From contig NZ_CP091794.1 in NCBI RefSeq assembly GCF_022024175.1, forward strand, positions 1-64,000: DNA of 64,000 nt, given 5' to 3'. Positions 24,975-32,293 of the stretch are shown here, one piece after another; within the stretch, counting starts at the first letter, position 1; each line of letters starts with the position of its first letter. The notes under the pieces are model-generated. The model was not told the origin of the DNA and ran no database searches. It saw nothing but the letters and a program-made list of their open reading frames with translations. The translations under genes were made by a program, and so were the position numbers. This stretch comes from Prevotella communis (lineage in GTDB: Bacteria > Bacteroidota > Bacteroidia > Bacteroidales > Bacteroidaceae).

Positions 24975-25636
24975 TATTCTGCACCTCCTTTCTGCAATTC
25001 ATTGATAACAGGTTCAAAGGCATACTTGACTGCATTCCTCTGATAGGTAGTAAGCGGAAACAGCGTATTATAGTCGCCGATGACCACGCTGCGCTTTATC
25101 CTCGGTGTTATCGTGCCATAGGCTTTCAATTGCTCAATGGCCTTGTCTCTTTCCTGCTGGAGGTGTTCACGCCTTTCCTCGACCGACACAATGCCATTGG
25201 GGACGAAGAATATCTTCGCTCCGAAGTGAGCTTTGAATACCTCGCAGAACATCTGGGTGGCATCAAGCGTATCGCTGTCATAATGGATAGGTACTACAGC
25301 AATGTCAGCACATGAGTAGATGACTTTGAGGTTCGGGTCAACGAGGTTACCCGGACAGTCAATGATGATGTCGTAGGGCAGTTGCTTCAGTTTCGACATG
25401 ATTTGCGTCACCTCTTCTGTAGTCCTGCCCCAGAACGTTTCAATCTCCCAGGGCAGACTGGCATCGGGATTATGCTGAAGGTCACGCTTACGATGACGGA
25501 ACAGGGACTGCTGAAGGTCGGCATCGACTACGGCGACGTTTCTGCCGATATTGGCAAGGTTGGTGGCAAAGACACCACAAAGGGTTGTCTTTCCGACACC
25601 TCCCTTTACGTTAGTGTATAATACAATCTTTCCCAT
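24974..25636 (-). CDS. ParA-family partition ATPase (TraA-like)
   Basis: 220 residues, the short form of ParA without an N-terminal HTH. It has the deviant Walker A motif K-G-G-V-G-K-T-T at residues 10-17, the A-prime region V-V-D-A-D-L-Q-Q-S, and Walker B Y-D-I-I-I-D-C-P-G. In Bacteroides conjugative elements a gene of this kind (traA) opens the transfer operon; here it sits in a partition-like operon with DUF3408. The start ATG lies 6 bp after the stop of the winged-helix gene. Confidence 0.9.
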   Translation of the reverse strand: MGKIVLYTNVKGGVGKTTLCGVFATNLANIGRNVAVVDADLQQSLFRHRKRDLQHNPDASLPWEIETFWGRTTEEVTQIMSKLKQLPYDIIIDCPGNLVDPNLKVIYSCADIAVVPIHYDSDTLDATQMFCEVFKAHFGAKIFFVPNGIVSVEERREHLQQERDKAIEQLKAYGTITPRIKRSVVIGDYNTLFPLTTYQRNAVKYAFEPVINELQKGGAE

Positions 25637-25642
25637 AGTTGT

Positions 25643-26056
25643 TCAGATGATTAGTTGATAAACAAGTTCGTTGTCACTTGACAGGTTCGGCGTTACCTTG
25701 TTTCCATGCTGCCAGCCAAGCAGACACTTGATGTCTGTCACGGACGATACATTGCCCGTACTCACCTTGACGAGTCCGTCGGCCTCCAGTTCCTTCAGGA
25801 AACGGGTGACTGTACTGCGGTTGCAGTTCCATTCTCTGGCAAGTTCGGAATGCGAAGCACCTACCTGTCCCGTTTGTACGCTGTAGTCTATGCTACGCTT
25901 TGTCTGCGTACCGTCGGTTTCTGCGGCATGACGGAGGAGTGAGAAGAAGCGGAACATCCTCTGTCTTGGCTTCAGGTCTTTGGCAAGATTGTCAATGTCC
26001 TGTAGCGACAGGGACAGGATGAGCCGTGTTTCAGAATGAGAGTTCTCCATAAGCAT
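25643..26056 (-). CDS. Winged-helix DNA-binding protein
   Basis: 137 residues. Centre: G-A-S-H-S-E-L-A-R-E-W-N-C-N-R-S-T-V-T-R-F-L followed by K-E-L-E-A-D-G-L-V-K-V, a crp/MarR-type winged helix. An alternative start (MENSHSE, 26050) is equally possible. It has no strong family identity; by position just before parA it may regulate the operon or bind the iterons, one copy of which lies immediately upstream (26060-26076). Confidence 0.65.
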   Translation of the reverse strand: MLMENSHSETRLILSLSLQDIDNLAKDLKPRQRMFRFFSLLRHAAETDGTQTKRSIDYSVQTGQVGASHSELAREWNCNRSTVTRFLKELEADGLVKVSTGNVSSVTDIKCLLGWQHGNKVTPNLSSDNELVYQLII

Positions 26057-26070
26057 ACATATTTATATGG

Positions 26071-26331
26071 TTATACATGGGTTCTCTCAGAACGGGGAAC
26101 GCTGAGACAGGAGAGGTGCAAGGCAGCTTCCTCCCTTATCTCGTTCTCGGACTTCACCTTCACGTTGCGCACCCAGTCAAGCAAGGCACTCTTCTCGAAG
26201 AAGATCAGTTTGCCTGCTGGCTTATAGTAAGGAATCTGTGAGAAGTGCGTCATCTTGTACTTCTTGCTGCGTAGATACTTCATCTGTTCCTCGGACAGAA
26301 TGAAGCAGTAATGAATTTTATGCTCGTTCAT
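26071..26331 (-). CDS. Excisionase-like small DNA-binding protein
   Basis: 86 residues. The stretch I-P-Y-Y-K-P-A-G-K-L-I-F-F-E-K-S-A-L-L-D-W-V is the wing and last helix of HTH_17/excisionase domains, preceded by a helical N-terminus (S-E-E-Q-M-K-Y-L-R-S). The recognition helix is less clear. It starts 12 bp after the gene at 26344, in the same operon. Confidence 0.6.
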   Translation of the reverse strand: MNEHKIHYCFILSEEQMKYLRSKKYKMTHFSQIPYYKPAGKLIFFEKSALLDWVRNVKVKSENEIREEAALHLSCLSVPRSERTHV

Positions 26332-26343
26332 AATTGCTTGATT

Positions 26344-26781
26344 TTAGATTTTATCCCCGTCAAATGGTTTTGCAATAGGTTGACGTCGTCGAGCTGAAGC
26401 TTCATCGTTCCAACTGGACTTGTTCGGCTTGCGCTTGTGCGATGCAAGGATGGCAGCGTTCTGCTCCTCATCCGTCAGAGGGATGGGATTCTTGCGGTTC
26501 GCCTCCAGCCACTTGTCAATCTCGTCAAGGTAGATGACCCATCGCTTGCCAGGTTTGGAACCTGGGATTTCCCTGTTTGCGAGTTTCTGGTAGATGGTCG
26601 CAAGGGGAATGTTGGTGTACTCGGCAACCTGCTCTGGTGTGACAGGGCGGTGTCTGTTCTCTCTCTGCTGAGTTGGTCTGTTCTGAAGGTTCAGCAGTAA
26701 CTCCTTCATGCCCGACACTTCATCCCGAAGTTCGGCAACGACCTGCGGAAGGTCATTGAACGTTAATTCCTTATTTGTCAT
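26344..26781 (-). CDS. HTH_17 excisionase-family protein
   Basis: From the ATG complement of 26779-26781 the product has 145 residues; an upstream in-frame extension to 26850 has cysteine-rich, unlikely sequence. A helical N-terminus is followed by a complete excisionase-type domain: V-T-P-E-Q-V-A-E-Y-T-N-I-P-L-A-T-I-Y-Q-K-L-A-N-R-E-I-P-G-S-K-P-G-K-R-W-V-I-Y-L-D-E-I-D-K-W-L. It probably bends DNA at attachment sites or represses the operon it heads (winged-helix, parA, DUF3408). Confidence 0.75.
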   Translation of the reverse strand: MTNKELTFNDLPQVVAELRDEVSGMKELLLNLQNRPTQQRENRHRPVTPEQVAEYTNIPLATIYQKLANREIPGSKPGKRWVIYLDEIDKWLEANRKNPIPLTDEEQNAAILASHKRKPNKSSWNDEASARRRQPIAKPFDGDKI

Positions 26782-27116
26782 TTTACAACACGACCCTTTA
26801 GTGGAATCGTGCTGCAAAGGAACCCCGTTACGAATCGGAGGGCAAGCCACAGTTTTATAACTGGTGCGTCACGAAACAATCACGCAGTAGAGCCTTCTTT
26901 TTGGCTGTTATTAGTGGATAAAACAAGAATCTGACGCGTCATTTTGACAATATTGAACATGTAAGTATAATGAATGACAATTGGGATTACGGCTGTTTTT
27001 AGGGGTAAGATTTCAGCGCAAAAGGGCATAGGCACAACAGGACCACACCAAGTTCGGTTTCTGATGTGGCTCCAATATGTGATGTCTAAGTATTGATATA
27101 GGAGAGGTGAGAAAGT
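26782..27116. other. Gene-free stretch upstream of the partition operon
   Basis: No gene seen. A -7-like TTCCTTTG lies just upstream of the 26781 start on the minus strand. ATCACGCAGT at 26879-26888 is the reverse complement of ACTGCGTGAT at 29638-29647 near the integrase, a possible shared protein site. Confidence 0.4.
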
Positions 27117-28106
27117 TTATCTTCTGTCTTTCTCTACGCCCAGTTGTGAAGGGATATGGAATAACAATCCGTCTTCTCCCTGAATGTCACAATGTATCTG
27201 GTCGCTGTTGGATGTGACTGTCAGATTCCTGAGTGTGCTATGTGACAATGGCTCTCCACTGGCTGTCACACACAATGAAGCAAAACGACGCTCGATATAA
27301 CAGGCGCAATCATCGTTGCTGTAAACCTTGCCTTTGCCAAGTCCCAACCTTATGGCAATGCTCCAGACAAGATGACGGACATCGAAGCTACTCAGTTTGG
27401 TCTTGAATCTCTTCCACTCAACTTCAGGGCGGTAGTCGTGATCCATCGCGAATCTCAACAGGTCTGTACAGAAATCGTCCATGTCTTCCTCATATACAAA
27501 TGGAGACATGATGTATAGAAGGTATTCATGAATGGTATCCAGTTTCTTCTTCTGGCTTTCTGCCTGACTCTGATAGAAGTCATCAATGCCTTGTTGATAG
27601 GTCGAGCTGGCAGAAGCAGCCGAAACAGTTGATGGATTATTGACAGGATTGTTTCCTTCTATAACCTTGGTATCTGAAACAGCTATCTCTTCGTTTAGCT
27701 CTACTTCGGTTATGTTATTGGAAAATGCTTCAACACAACCGACAGGGTTTATATCCTCTGGTTCATTAGCAAACGATTTTGCCTCCAAAAGAAAAACAGG
27801 TGCTTGCACATCTTCTTCGTGAGGATTGCTATTCTCCATAGTAACCTTGTCCTTGGTTTTCCTCGTCTGAGCTATTCCCACGAAAGCATACTGCACAGCC
27901 ATGTACATTGACCATAGGATTATTACAATAATCAAGTAGATGATAGATACAGGAACGATGCCATCGGGAAGATTTGAGTCTGCCCACTGACAAAGTGGAA
28001 TTGAAAGAAGAAGTACTGCAACTCCCGGCAGTATTCTTGTGGAGATCCATTCGAGCCGGATGGAAGCCTCACGTGAAGTGATTGAAGATGGTGAATCTAT
28101 TTTCAT
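27117..28106 (-). CDS. Membrane-anchored protein of unknown function
   Basis: 329 residues. Two adjacent transmembrane segments lie at about residues 24-44 and 50-76, then an acidic, poorly conserved linker (~85-175), then a soluble helical C-terminal domain (~175-329) with F-C-T-D-L-L-R-F-A-M-D-H-D-Y-R-P-E-V-E-W and G-L-G-K-G-K-V-Y-S-N-D-D-C-A-C-Y-I-E-R-R-F. I do not recognise the family. It lies between the integrase and the partition operon, so it is probably cargo or maintenance of the mobile element. Confidence 0.5.
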   Translation of the reverse strand: MKIDSPSSITSREASIRLEWISTRILPGVAVLLLSIPLCQWADSNLPDGIVPVSIIYLIIVIILWSMYMAVQYAFVGIAQTRKTKDKVTMENSNPHEEDVQAPVFLLEAKSFANEPEDINPVGCVEAFSNNITEVELNEEIAVSDTKVIEGNNPVNNPSTVSAASASSTYQQGIDDFYQSQAESQKKKLDTIHEYLLYIMSPFVYEEDMDDFCTDLLRFAMDHDYRPEVEWKRFKTKLSSFDVRHLVWSIAIRLGLGKGKVYSNDDCACYIERRFASLCVTASGEPLSHSTLRNLTVTSNSDQIHCDIQGEDGLLFHIPSQLGVEKDRR

Positions 28107-28410
28107 TGTCTTTATGTGTTATTGTTCGTTGTTTCAGAAATTGTGCTGCAAAGTTAAGAAGATTTTTGCACATGGCGTATAGTCTTTTCGTCTGTAGGCC
28201 AATGATTTATGTTTATTTGTGAATCATACTTGAAGTGAGTATGATTTTCACATTTGGCCTTTTCCTCCTTTTTCTCCGTTGTTTGATTGCCCTACAAAGG
28301 TATAACGAAAAATGAGAGCCAATCCTGTTGGTTCCCATTTTCCCATGTGTGTGACCTGAAAAAAGCTTCTTTGGTTTCATTTCTCGAAGAAATAGAACCA
28401 ACAAATAGGT
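28107..28410. other. Intergenic region after the integrase
   Basis: It holds minus-strand -7 boxes TAACTTTG (28149-28156) and TACCTTTG (28295-28302), either of which could serve the 28106 gene, and a hairpin ATCATACT/AGTATGAT (28223-28245). No gene seen. Confidence 0.4.
28307..28334 (-). terminator. Probable integrase terminator
   Basis: On the minus strand GAACCAA / TTGGCTC (7 bp with a GU pair, 5-nt loop), followed by TCATTTTT, about 77 bp past the integrase stop. Confidence 0.45.
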
Positions 28411-29574
28411 TTAGCCCTGCCCGACGACTTTCAGTTGCGGAGTTATCTTTGGCTTCAACGTGATGCGGTTGACCGACTCGCGCTTGCTCTCGTCAGCCAT
28501 GTTAGCATAAATCTGAGTGGTTTCCACATTTTTGTGTCCGAGCATGTGCTGGACGGTGTAGATGCCTGTTCCTGCATCAACCTGCAAGGAGCCAAAGGTA
28601 TGACGAGCACAATGGAAGGTGATGTGCTTGGTGATACCTGCAGCCTTCAGCCAGTTCTTCAAGGAGGTGCCTGTCATCTTGTCCTTGAAGTCGGGAAAGA
28701 CTTTTGCATCGGGTTCGTATTCTCCGTCGTAGAAGCCGATGAGTTCAAGAGCCTCTTCGCTGACGGGGTTGTTCACAAGCTGCTGAGTCTTCTGCATACG
28801 CACAGTGATATACATGCCTCCATCTCCGTATGGCTGAATCTTCTTCCACGTCAATGCCTTAACGTCGCTCTTTCTGAGTCCAGTCAGACAAGAGAAGAGG
28901 AAAGCCTTTTTCAACACAGGTTCCTTGCAGTCTGTATTGGCAAGGCTGACGAGCTCAGGCTGTGAGAGGTGTTCCTTCTCCGTAGGAATAGTGTCTATTC
29001 TGTCAAGGAAGCCATTGGGATTCTCCTTGATCTTGTGGTCGCGGTAGGCTGTGTGGAGCACGGCGCGGAAGGTTGACCAGTAGCCTGCAATGGTGTTGGT
29101 GTGCAGCTTCTGCTTCTTGTGGATGGTCTGTGGAGCGGTATAAAGGTACTCCTTGAACTTGTTGCACAGGTCAACGTCTATCTCCCCGAAAGTGCATTTG
29201 CCTTCGCAGAAAGTTTCGAAATGCTTATAGACGTTCTGCCACTTGGTGTTTCTGGCATCGGCCTTTTTCTTGAACCATGCGAGGAAGTTGCCTTTTTCCT
29301 TCTCTCTGTCGAAGAAGTCGTAGCGTTCGTTCACGATGCTCTCATAGCGTCGGCAGCGCAGTGCCTCGGCTTTTTCCGTCATGCGCTCGTTATAGTCACG
29401 CTCGCGCTGGTTCTTGGGCTTGGCAAAGATGTAGATGCCAAGCGACTCATGTCGCTGTACCTTCATGGTTGACTCATCCCTGTAGCCGGGGTAGTAGTCA
29501 AGGTAGAAGCTCAGCTGCGTACCTTTCTTTATCTTACGCGTACGCAAGGTTACTGTCTTACAAATGTTACTCAT
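28411..29574 (-). CDS. Tyrosine recombinase / integrase
   Basis: 387 residues with the layout of Bacteroidetes phage-type integrases. It has an arm-binding N-terminus (~1-90), a core-binding SAM-like domain (~95-190) and a catalytic domain with R234 (T-G-L-R-K-S-D), H321-x-x-R324 (H-C-A-R-H-T-F-G), H347 (L-G-H-K) and the nucleophile Y356 (T-Q-I-Y-A-N). All catalytic residues are present, so it should be active. It lies 1.5 kb from the right edge of the mobile region and is the likely integrase of that element. An inverted repeat (29638-29704) sits just upstream and may bind the protein. Confidence 0.93.
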   Translation of the reverse strand: MSNICKTVTLRTRKIKKGTQLSFYLDYYPGYRDESTMKVQRHESLGIYIFAKPKNQRERDYNERMTEKAEALRCRRYESIVNERYDFFDREKEKGNFLAWFKKKADARNTKWQNVYKHFETFCEGKCTFGEIDVDLCNKFKEYLYTAPQTIHKKQKLHTNTIAGYWSTFRAVLHTAYRDHKIKENPNGFLDRIDTIPTEKEHLSQPELVSLANTDCKEPVLKKAFLFSCLTGLRKSDVKALTWKKIQPYGDGGMYITVRMQKTQQLVNNPVSEEALELIGFYDGEYEPDAKVFPDFKDKMTGTSLKNWLKAAGITKHITFHCARHTFGSLQVDAGTGIYTVQHMLGHKNVETTQIYANMADESKRESVNRITLKPKITPQLKVVGQG

Positions 29575-29637
29575 ACTTGTATGAAATTTGTTTTGTTAAT
29601 AATCGAAGGCTATGCGTCTCATAGCGGGTGCAAAGTA

Positions 29638-29704
29638 ACTGCGTGATGAAAGTGTGACCAAAGCACCTTTTCATAACTCATGGATAATTGTACTTTCACG
29701 CAGT
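29638..29704. repeat. Inverted repeat upstream of the integrase
   Basis: ACTGCGTGATGAAAGT (29638-29653) is matched by ACTTTCACGCAGT (29692-29704) in inverted orientation with one base skipped. It overlaps a -7-like TTACTTTG on the minus strand, so a protein bound here could control int. Confidence 0.6.
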
Positions 29705-29723
29705 TGATGCCTATTATTGGGCG

Positions 29724-30698
29724 TTATTGGAGCCTGTAAGCCCCGAATTGTGCCAGTCTGCTTGCCATTATTCGGTCTAATTCCTCCTTGACGATGAGGT
29801 TCTGCACACCGACTTTCACCTTCGTGAGGTTGTTCGTCTTGACCATGACACAGATGTTGCTCTTGGTCATGCCGTACTTCTCGGCAGCTTCGGCTGTGGT
29901 GTAATAGGCATCACTCGCCTTCAGGTCGGGACGGAAGATGTCATCCAGATGTTTCTTTGAATAATAGGTCTTGCCATATTCTCGCTTGGTGGGAATATGG
30001 CGACGGTAGGCTTGGGTGCGCAAGGATTCCTTGGTCGTGGAATAAAGTGTTTCTGCCTCATCCGTTGTCAGCCATTCTGTCAAGGCTTCTATCTCAGCGG
30101 AAACTCCGAAGAGTGCATCCATGTGCTTTCGGCTATAATAGTTTTTGCCTGCAATCTTGCACACAGGTATGTTGTTTCTCTTGGCTGAAACATAGAGCCA
30201 TGACTTCTTAACCTTGTAGGTTGCCATAACGTCCTCGCCAGAGATGTATTCAAGTGGTTCAATGTCTTGAAAAGAGTTCTCTTTCCTCGTTGACTTACTT
30301 GAATCATGTTCCTTCTTCAACGAAAGGGAAGAAGGATTCTTAGGTTTGGATGTTGGCAAGACACGATGATAAGGATTTCCTGCAAGCATCTTTTCAATGT
30401 CTGCCTTGCGGATGAATGCCATCCGGCTGCTGATTCGGGATGCAGGAAGTTTACCCTCGTTTACCAACTTGTAAACGTACTGACGGGAGCATCCCATAAG
30501 GATGGCAGCTTTGGAGAATGTGAGATACTCCTGGCTGGCGATGTCTATAACAGGCTGGACAGCCTTCAAAAAGTCCTGTTGCCTCTTCTTGCGCTGAGCC
30601 TTTGCCGCCTCGGCACATTGTTCTGAGCAATACCTCTGCGAGCCGCTGTTACAAGTGAACTCCTTTCCGCAGAAGGCGCATTTTCTTGTCTTTCTCAT
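29724..30698 (-). CDS. Zinc-finger protein with four excisionase-type HTH units
   Basis: 324 residues. An N-terminal zinc ribbon has C8-x2-C11 and C25-x3-C29 (C-A-F-C-G-K-E-F...Y-C-S-E-Q-C). Then come four HTH_17-like units: Y-L-T-F-S-K-A-A-I-L-M-G-C-S-R-Q-Y-V-Y (~55-105), Y-I-S-G-E-D-V-M-A-T-Y-K-V (~150-197), W-L-T-T-D-E-A-E-T-L-Y-S-T (~208-255) and Y-Y-T-T-A-E-A-A-E-K-Y-G-M (~266-312). The middle units each end in N/T-Y-Y-S-(R/K)-K-H-(M/L)-D. Such a string could clamp several half-sites, as a directionality factor or regulator of the element. Its 250-nt leader holds repeated TTGTCAACC words. Confidence 0.75.
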   Translation of the reverse strand: MRKTRKCAFCGKEFTCNSGSQRYCSEQCAEAAKAQRKKRQQDFLKAVQPVIDIASQEYLTFSKAAILMGCSRQYVYKLVNEGKLPASRISSRMAFIRKADIEKMLAGNPYHRVLPTSKPKNPSSLSLKKEHDSSKSTRKENSFQDIEPLEYISGEDVMATYKVKKSWLYVSAKRNNIPVCKIAGKNYYSRKHMDALFGVSAEIEALTEWLTTDEAETLYSTTKESLRTQAYRRHIPTKREYGKTYYSKKHLDDIFRPDLKASDAYYTTAEAAEKYGMTKSNICVMVKTNNLTKVKVGVQNLIVKEELDRIMASRLAQFGAYRLQ

Positions 30699-30763
30699 TT
30701 GACTCCTTTTTATGTGGTTTTACAATCAATTTCATGCAAACCGCCACGGAGTGAACTTTCGTC

Positions 30764-30894
30764 AATCATTGACACCCATTGTCAACTCATTCCACGATGT
30801 CACGTTCATCAAGTGAGGTCACTTCCTTGCTCCTTTCCCTCTCGTTCTTCAGTCAACCGTTGTCCACTCTTGTCAACCTTTGTCAACCCTGTCC
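30764..30894. repeat. TTGTCAACC repeats in the leader of the multi-HTH gene
   Basis: Cluster 1 (30768-30787) has CATTGACACCCATTGTCAAC; cluster 2 (30851-30894) has GTCAACC, TTGTCCACTC, TTGTCAACCT and TTGTCAACCC at a 10-bp pitch. One helical turn spacing points to cooperative protein binding. They lie between a promoter (30947-30978) and the start at 30698. Confidence 0.65.
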
Positions 30895-30946
30895 ATGAGA
30901 TGGCAAAATAAAAGCCCTCAAAATTCTCCGCGGTAGAAATGCGTTG

Positions 30947-30978
30947 CAAAGGTAAGCGGATTTTTGAGAACTACCAAA
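30947..30978 (-). promoter_or_regulatory. Promoter of the multi-HTH gene
   Basis: Minus strand TTTG (30975-30978), 20-bp spacer, TACCTTTG (30947-30954). Confidence 0.65.
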
Positions 30979-31070
30979 AAGCAAGCCCGAAGTGTTAAAA
31001 TCTAAAAGTAGTTGATATACAGAGATTTATCTCTATATGTTTTTCATTGTTTGTAGTTGTTTAGAGGTCT

Positions 31071-32279
31071 CTAAATACAACTATGAAATGCTCCAGGACC
31101 GATTACTGTTACTGTATTTGGGATAGTTATTGAATTTAATGAAACGCACATATTAAAAAGATTACTTTCTATCGTAGAAATACTATCTGGCAATATAATA
31201 CTTATTAAATTCGAACAATTTGAGAAAGCTGAATACCCAATACTTGTAATGCCGTTTGGTATCTGTATCTTCGTTAATCCTGTACAACCATTAAAGGCAC
31301 TATTTCCAATGGATTTAACATTTTCAGGAATTAGAACGGATTCAAGACTTGAACATCCACAGAAAGCATTATTAGGAATATTCGTTATTCCTGTACTAAT
31401 TGATATTTCTGTCATATTCCAACAATATGCAAATATATAATCCTCCATATATGTTACGCTATTGGGAATATGGAAAGACTTTAATTTAAAGCAGTCATAA
31501 AATGCATAATTAAATATTCTTGTAAGACTATCGCCCACAATAACACTTTCCAAGTTTTCACATTCTTCAAAAGCATGTCCGCCAATATAATTTGCATTAT
31601 GAATATCAATGGACTTTAATTGTGAGCACCTGTAAAATGCCCTTTCACCAATACCTTTGATTCCATCATGTGTAATTACCTCCTCTAGACTATAACACTC
31701 CTGAAATAAATGTTCATTAATAAAAGAAAGGTTTTGAGGAAGTATAATAGACTTTAATCCTGTTCTACAAAAAGCATCCTGTCCGATAGAAAAAACATTA
31801 TCAGGTATCTCAATGGATTGCAAAGAATAACAATTCATGAAAGCCGCATCTCCAATGGAGTCCAAACTGCTAGGTAACTTCAAAGAGACAATACCGCTAC
31901 AATAAGCGAAAGCTAGTTGTCCGATAGTCGTAAGACCATTCCCAAAATGTACATTTTTTAGGTTATTACAATTATGGAATGCTTCATTATGAATTCTTGT
32001 AACACTATCTGGTATAGTAACGGCTACTAATTCCTGGCATTCCATAAAGGCCTGATAGCCTATTGACGTGACATTGTATGATGTACCATTATAGCTAATG
32101 GTAGATGGGATGGTTACAGAACTGAAATATTTGTTTTCACCTGATGTTACCATCGCCTCATGTGTATCTTCTATTAGGTTATAATAAATACCATCAACCT
32201 CTGTATCATAGGCATATAACTTACAGCCTACAAAACATAGAAGACCAAGAAGGAAAATTTTATAATATAATTGTTTCAT
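31071..32279 (-). CDS. BspA-like leucine-rich repeat protein, C-terminally truncated
   Basis: 402 residues. A signal peptide (MKQLYYKIFLLGLLCFVGCKLYA) and the N-terminal unit V-D-G-I-Y-Y-N-L are followed by about 13 LRR_5 repeats (S-I-x-I-P-x-x-V-x-x-I-G-x-x-A-F-x-x-C). It stops abruptly after G-P-G-A-F-H-S-C-I, inside a repeat, without the sorting tail seen in its relatives. The stop codon is immediately next to the mobile region. The missing end may be the remnant at 14227-14634. It starts 14 bp after the stop of another BspA-like gene and is probably co-transcribed with it. Confidence 0.85.
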   Translation of the reverse strand: MKQLYYKIFLLGLLCFVGCKLYAYDTEVDGIYYNLIEDTHEAMVTSGENKYFSSVTIPSTISYNGTSYNVTSIGYQAFMECQELVAVTIPDSVTRIHNEAFHNCNNLKNVHFGNGLTTIGQLAFAYCSGIVSLKLPSSLDSIGDAAFMNCYSLQSIEIPDNVFSIGQDAFCRTGLKSIILPQNLSFINEHLFQECYSLEEVITHDGIKGIGERAFYRCSQLKSIDIHNANYIGGHAFEECENLESVIVGDSLTRIFNYAFYDCFKLKSFHIPNSVTYMEDYIFAYCWNMTEISISTGITNIPNNAFCGCSSLESVLIPENVKSIGNSAFNGCTGLTKIQIPNGITSIGYSAFSNCSNLISIILPDSISTIESNLFNMCVSLNSITIPNTVTVIGPGAFHSCI

Positions 32280-32293
32280 ATGGCATTAAGATT

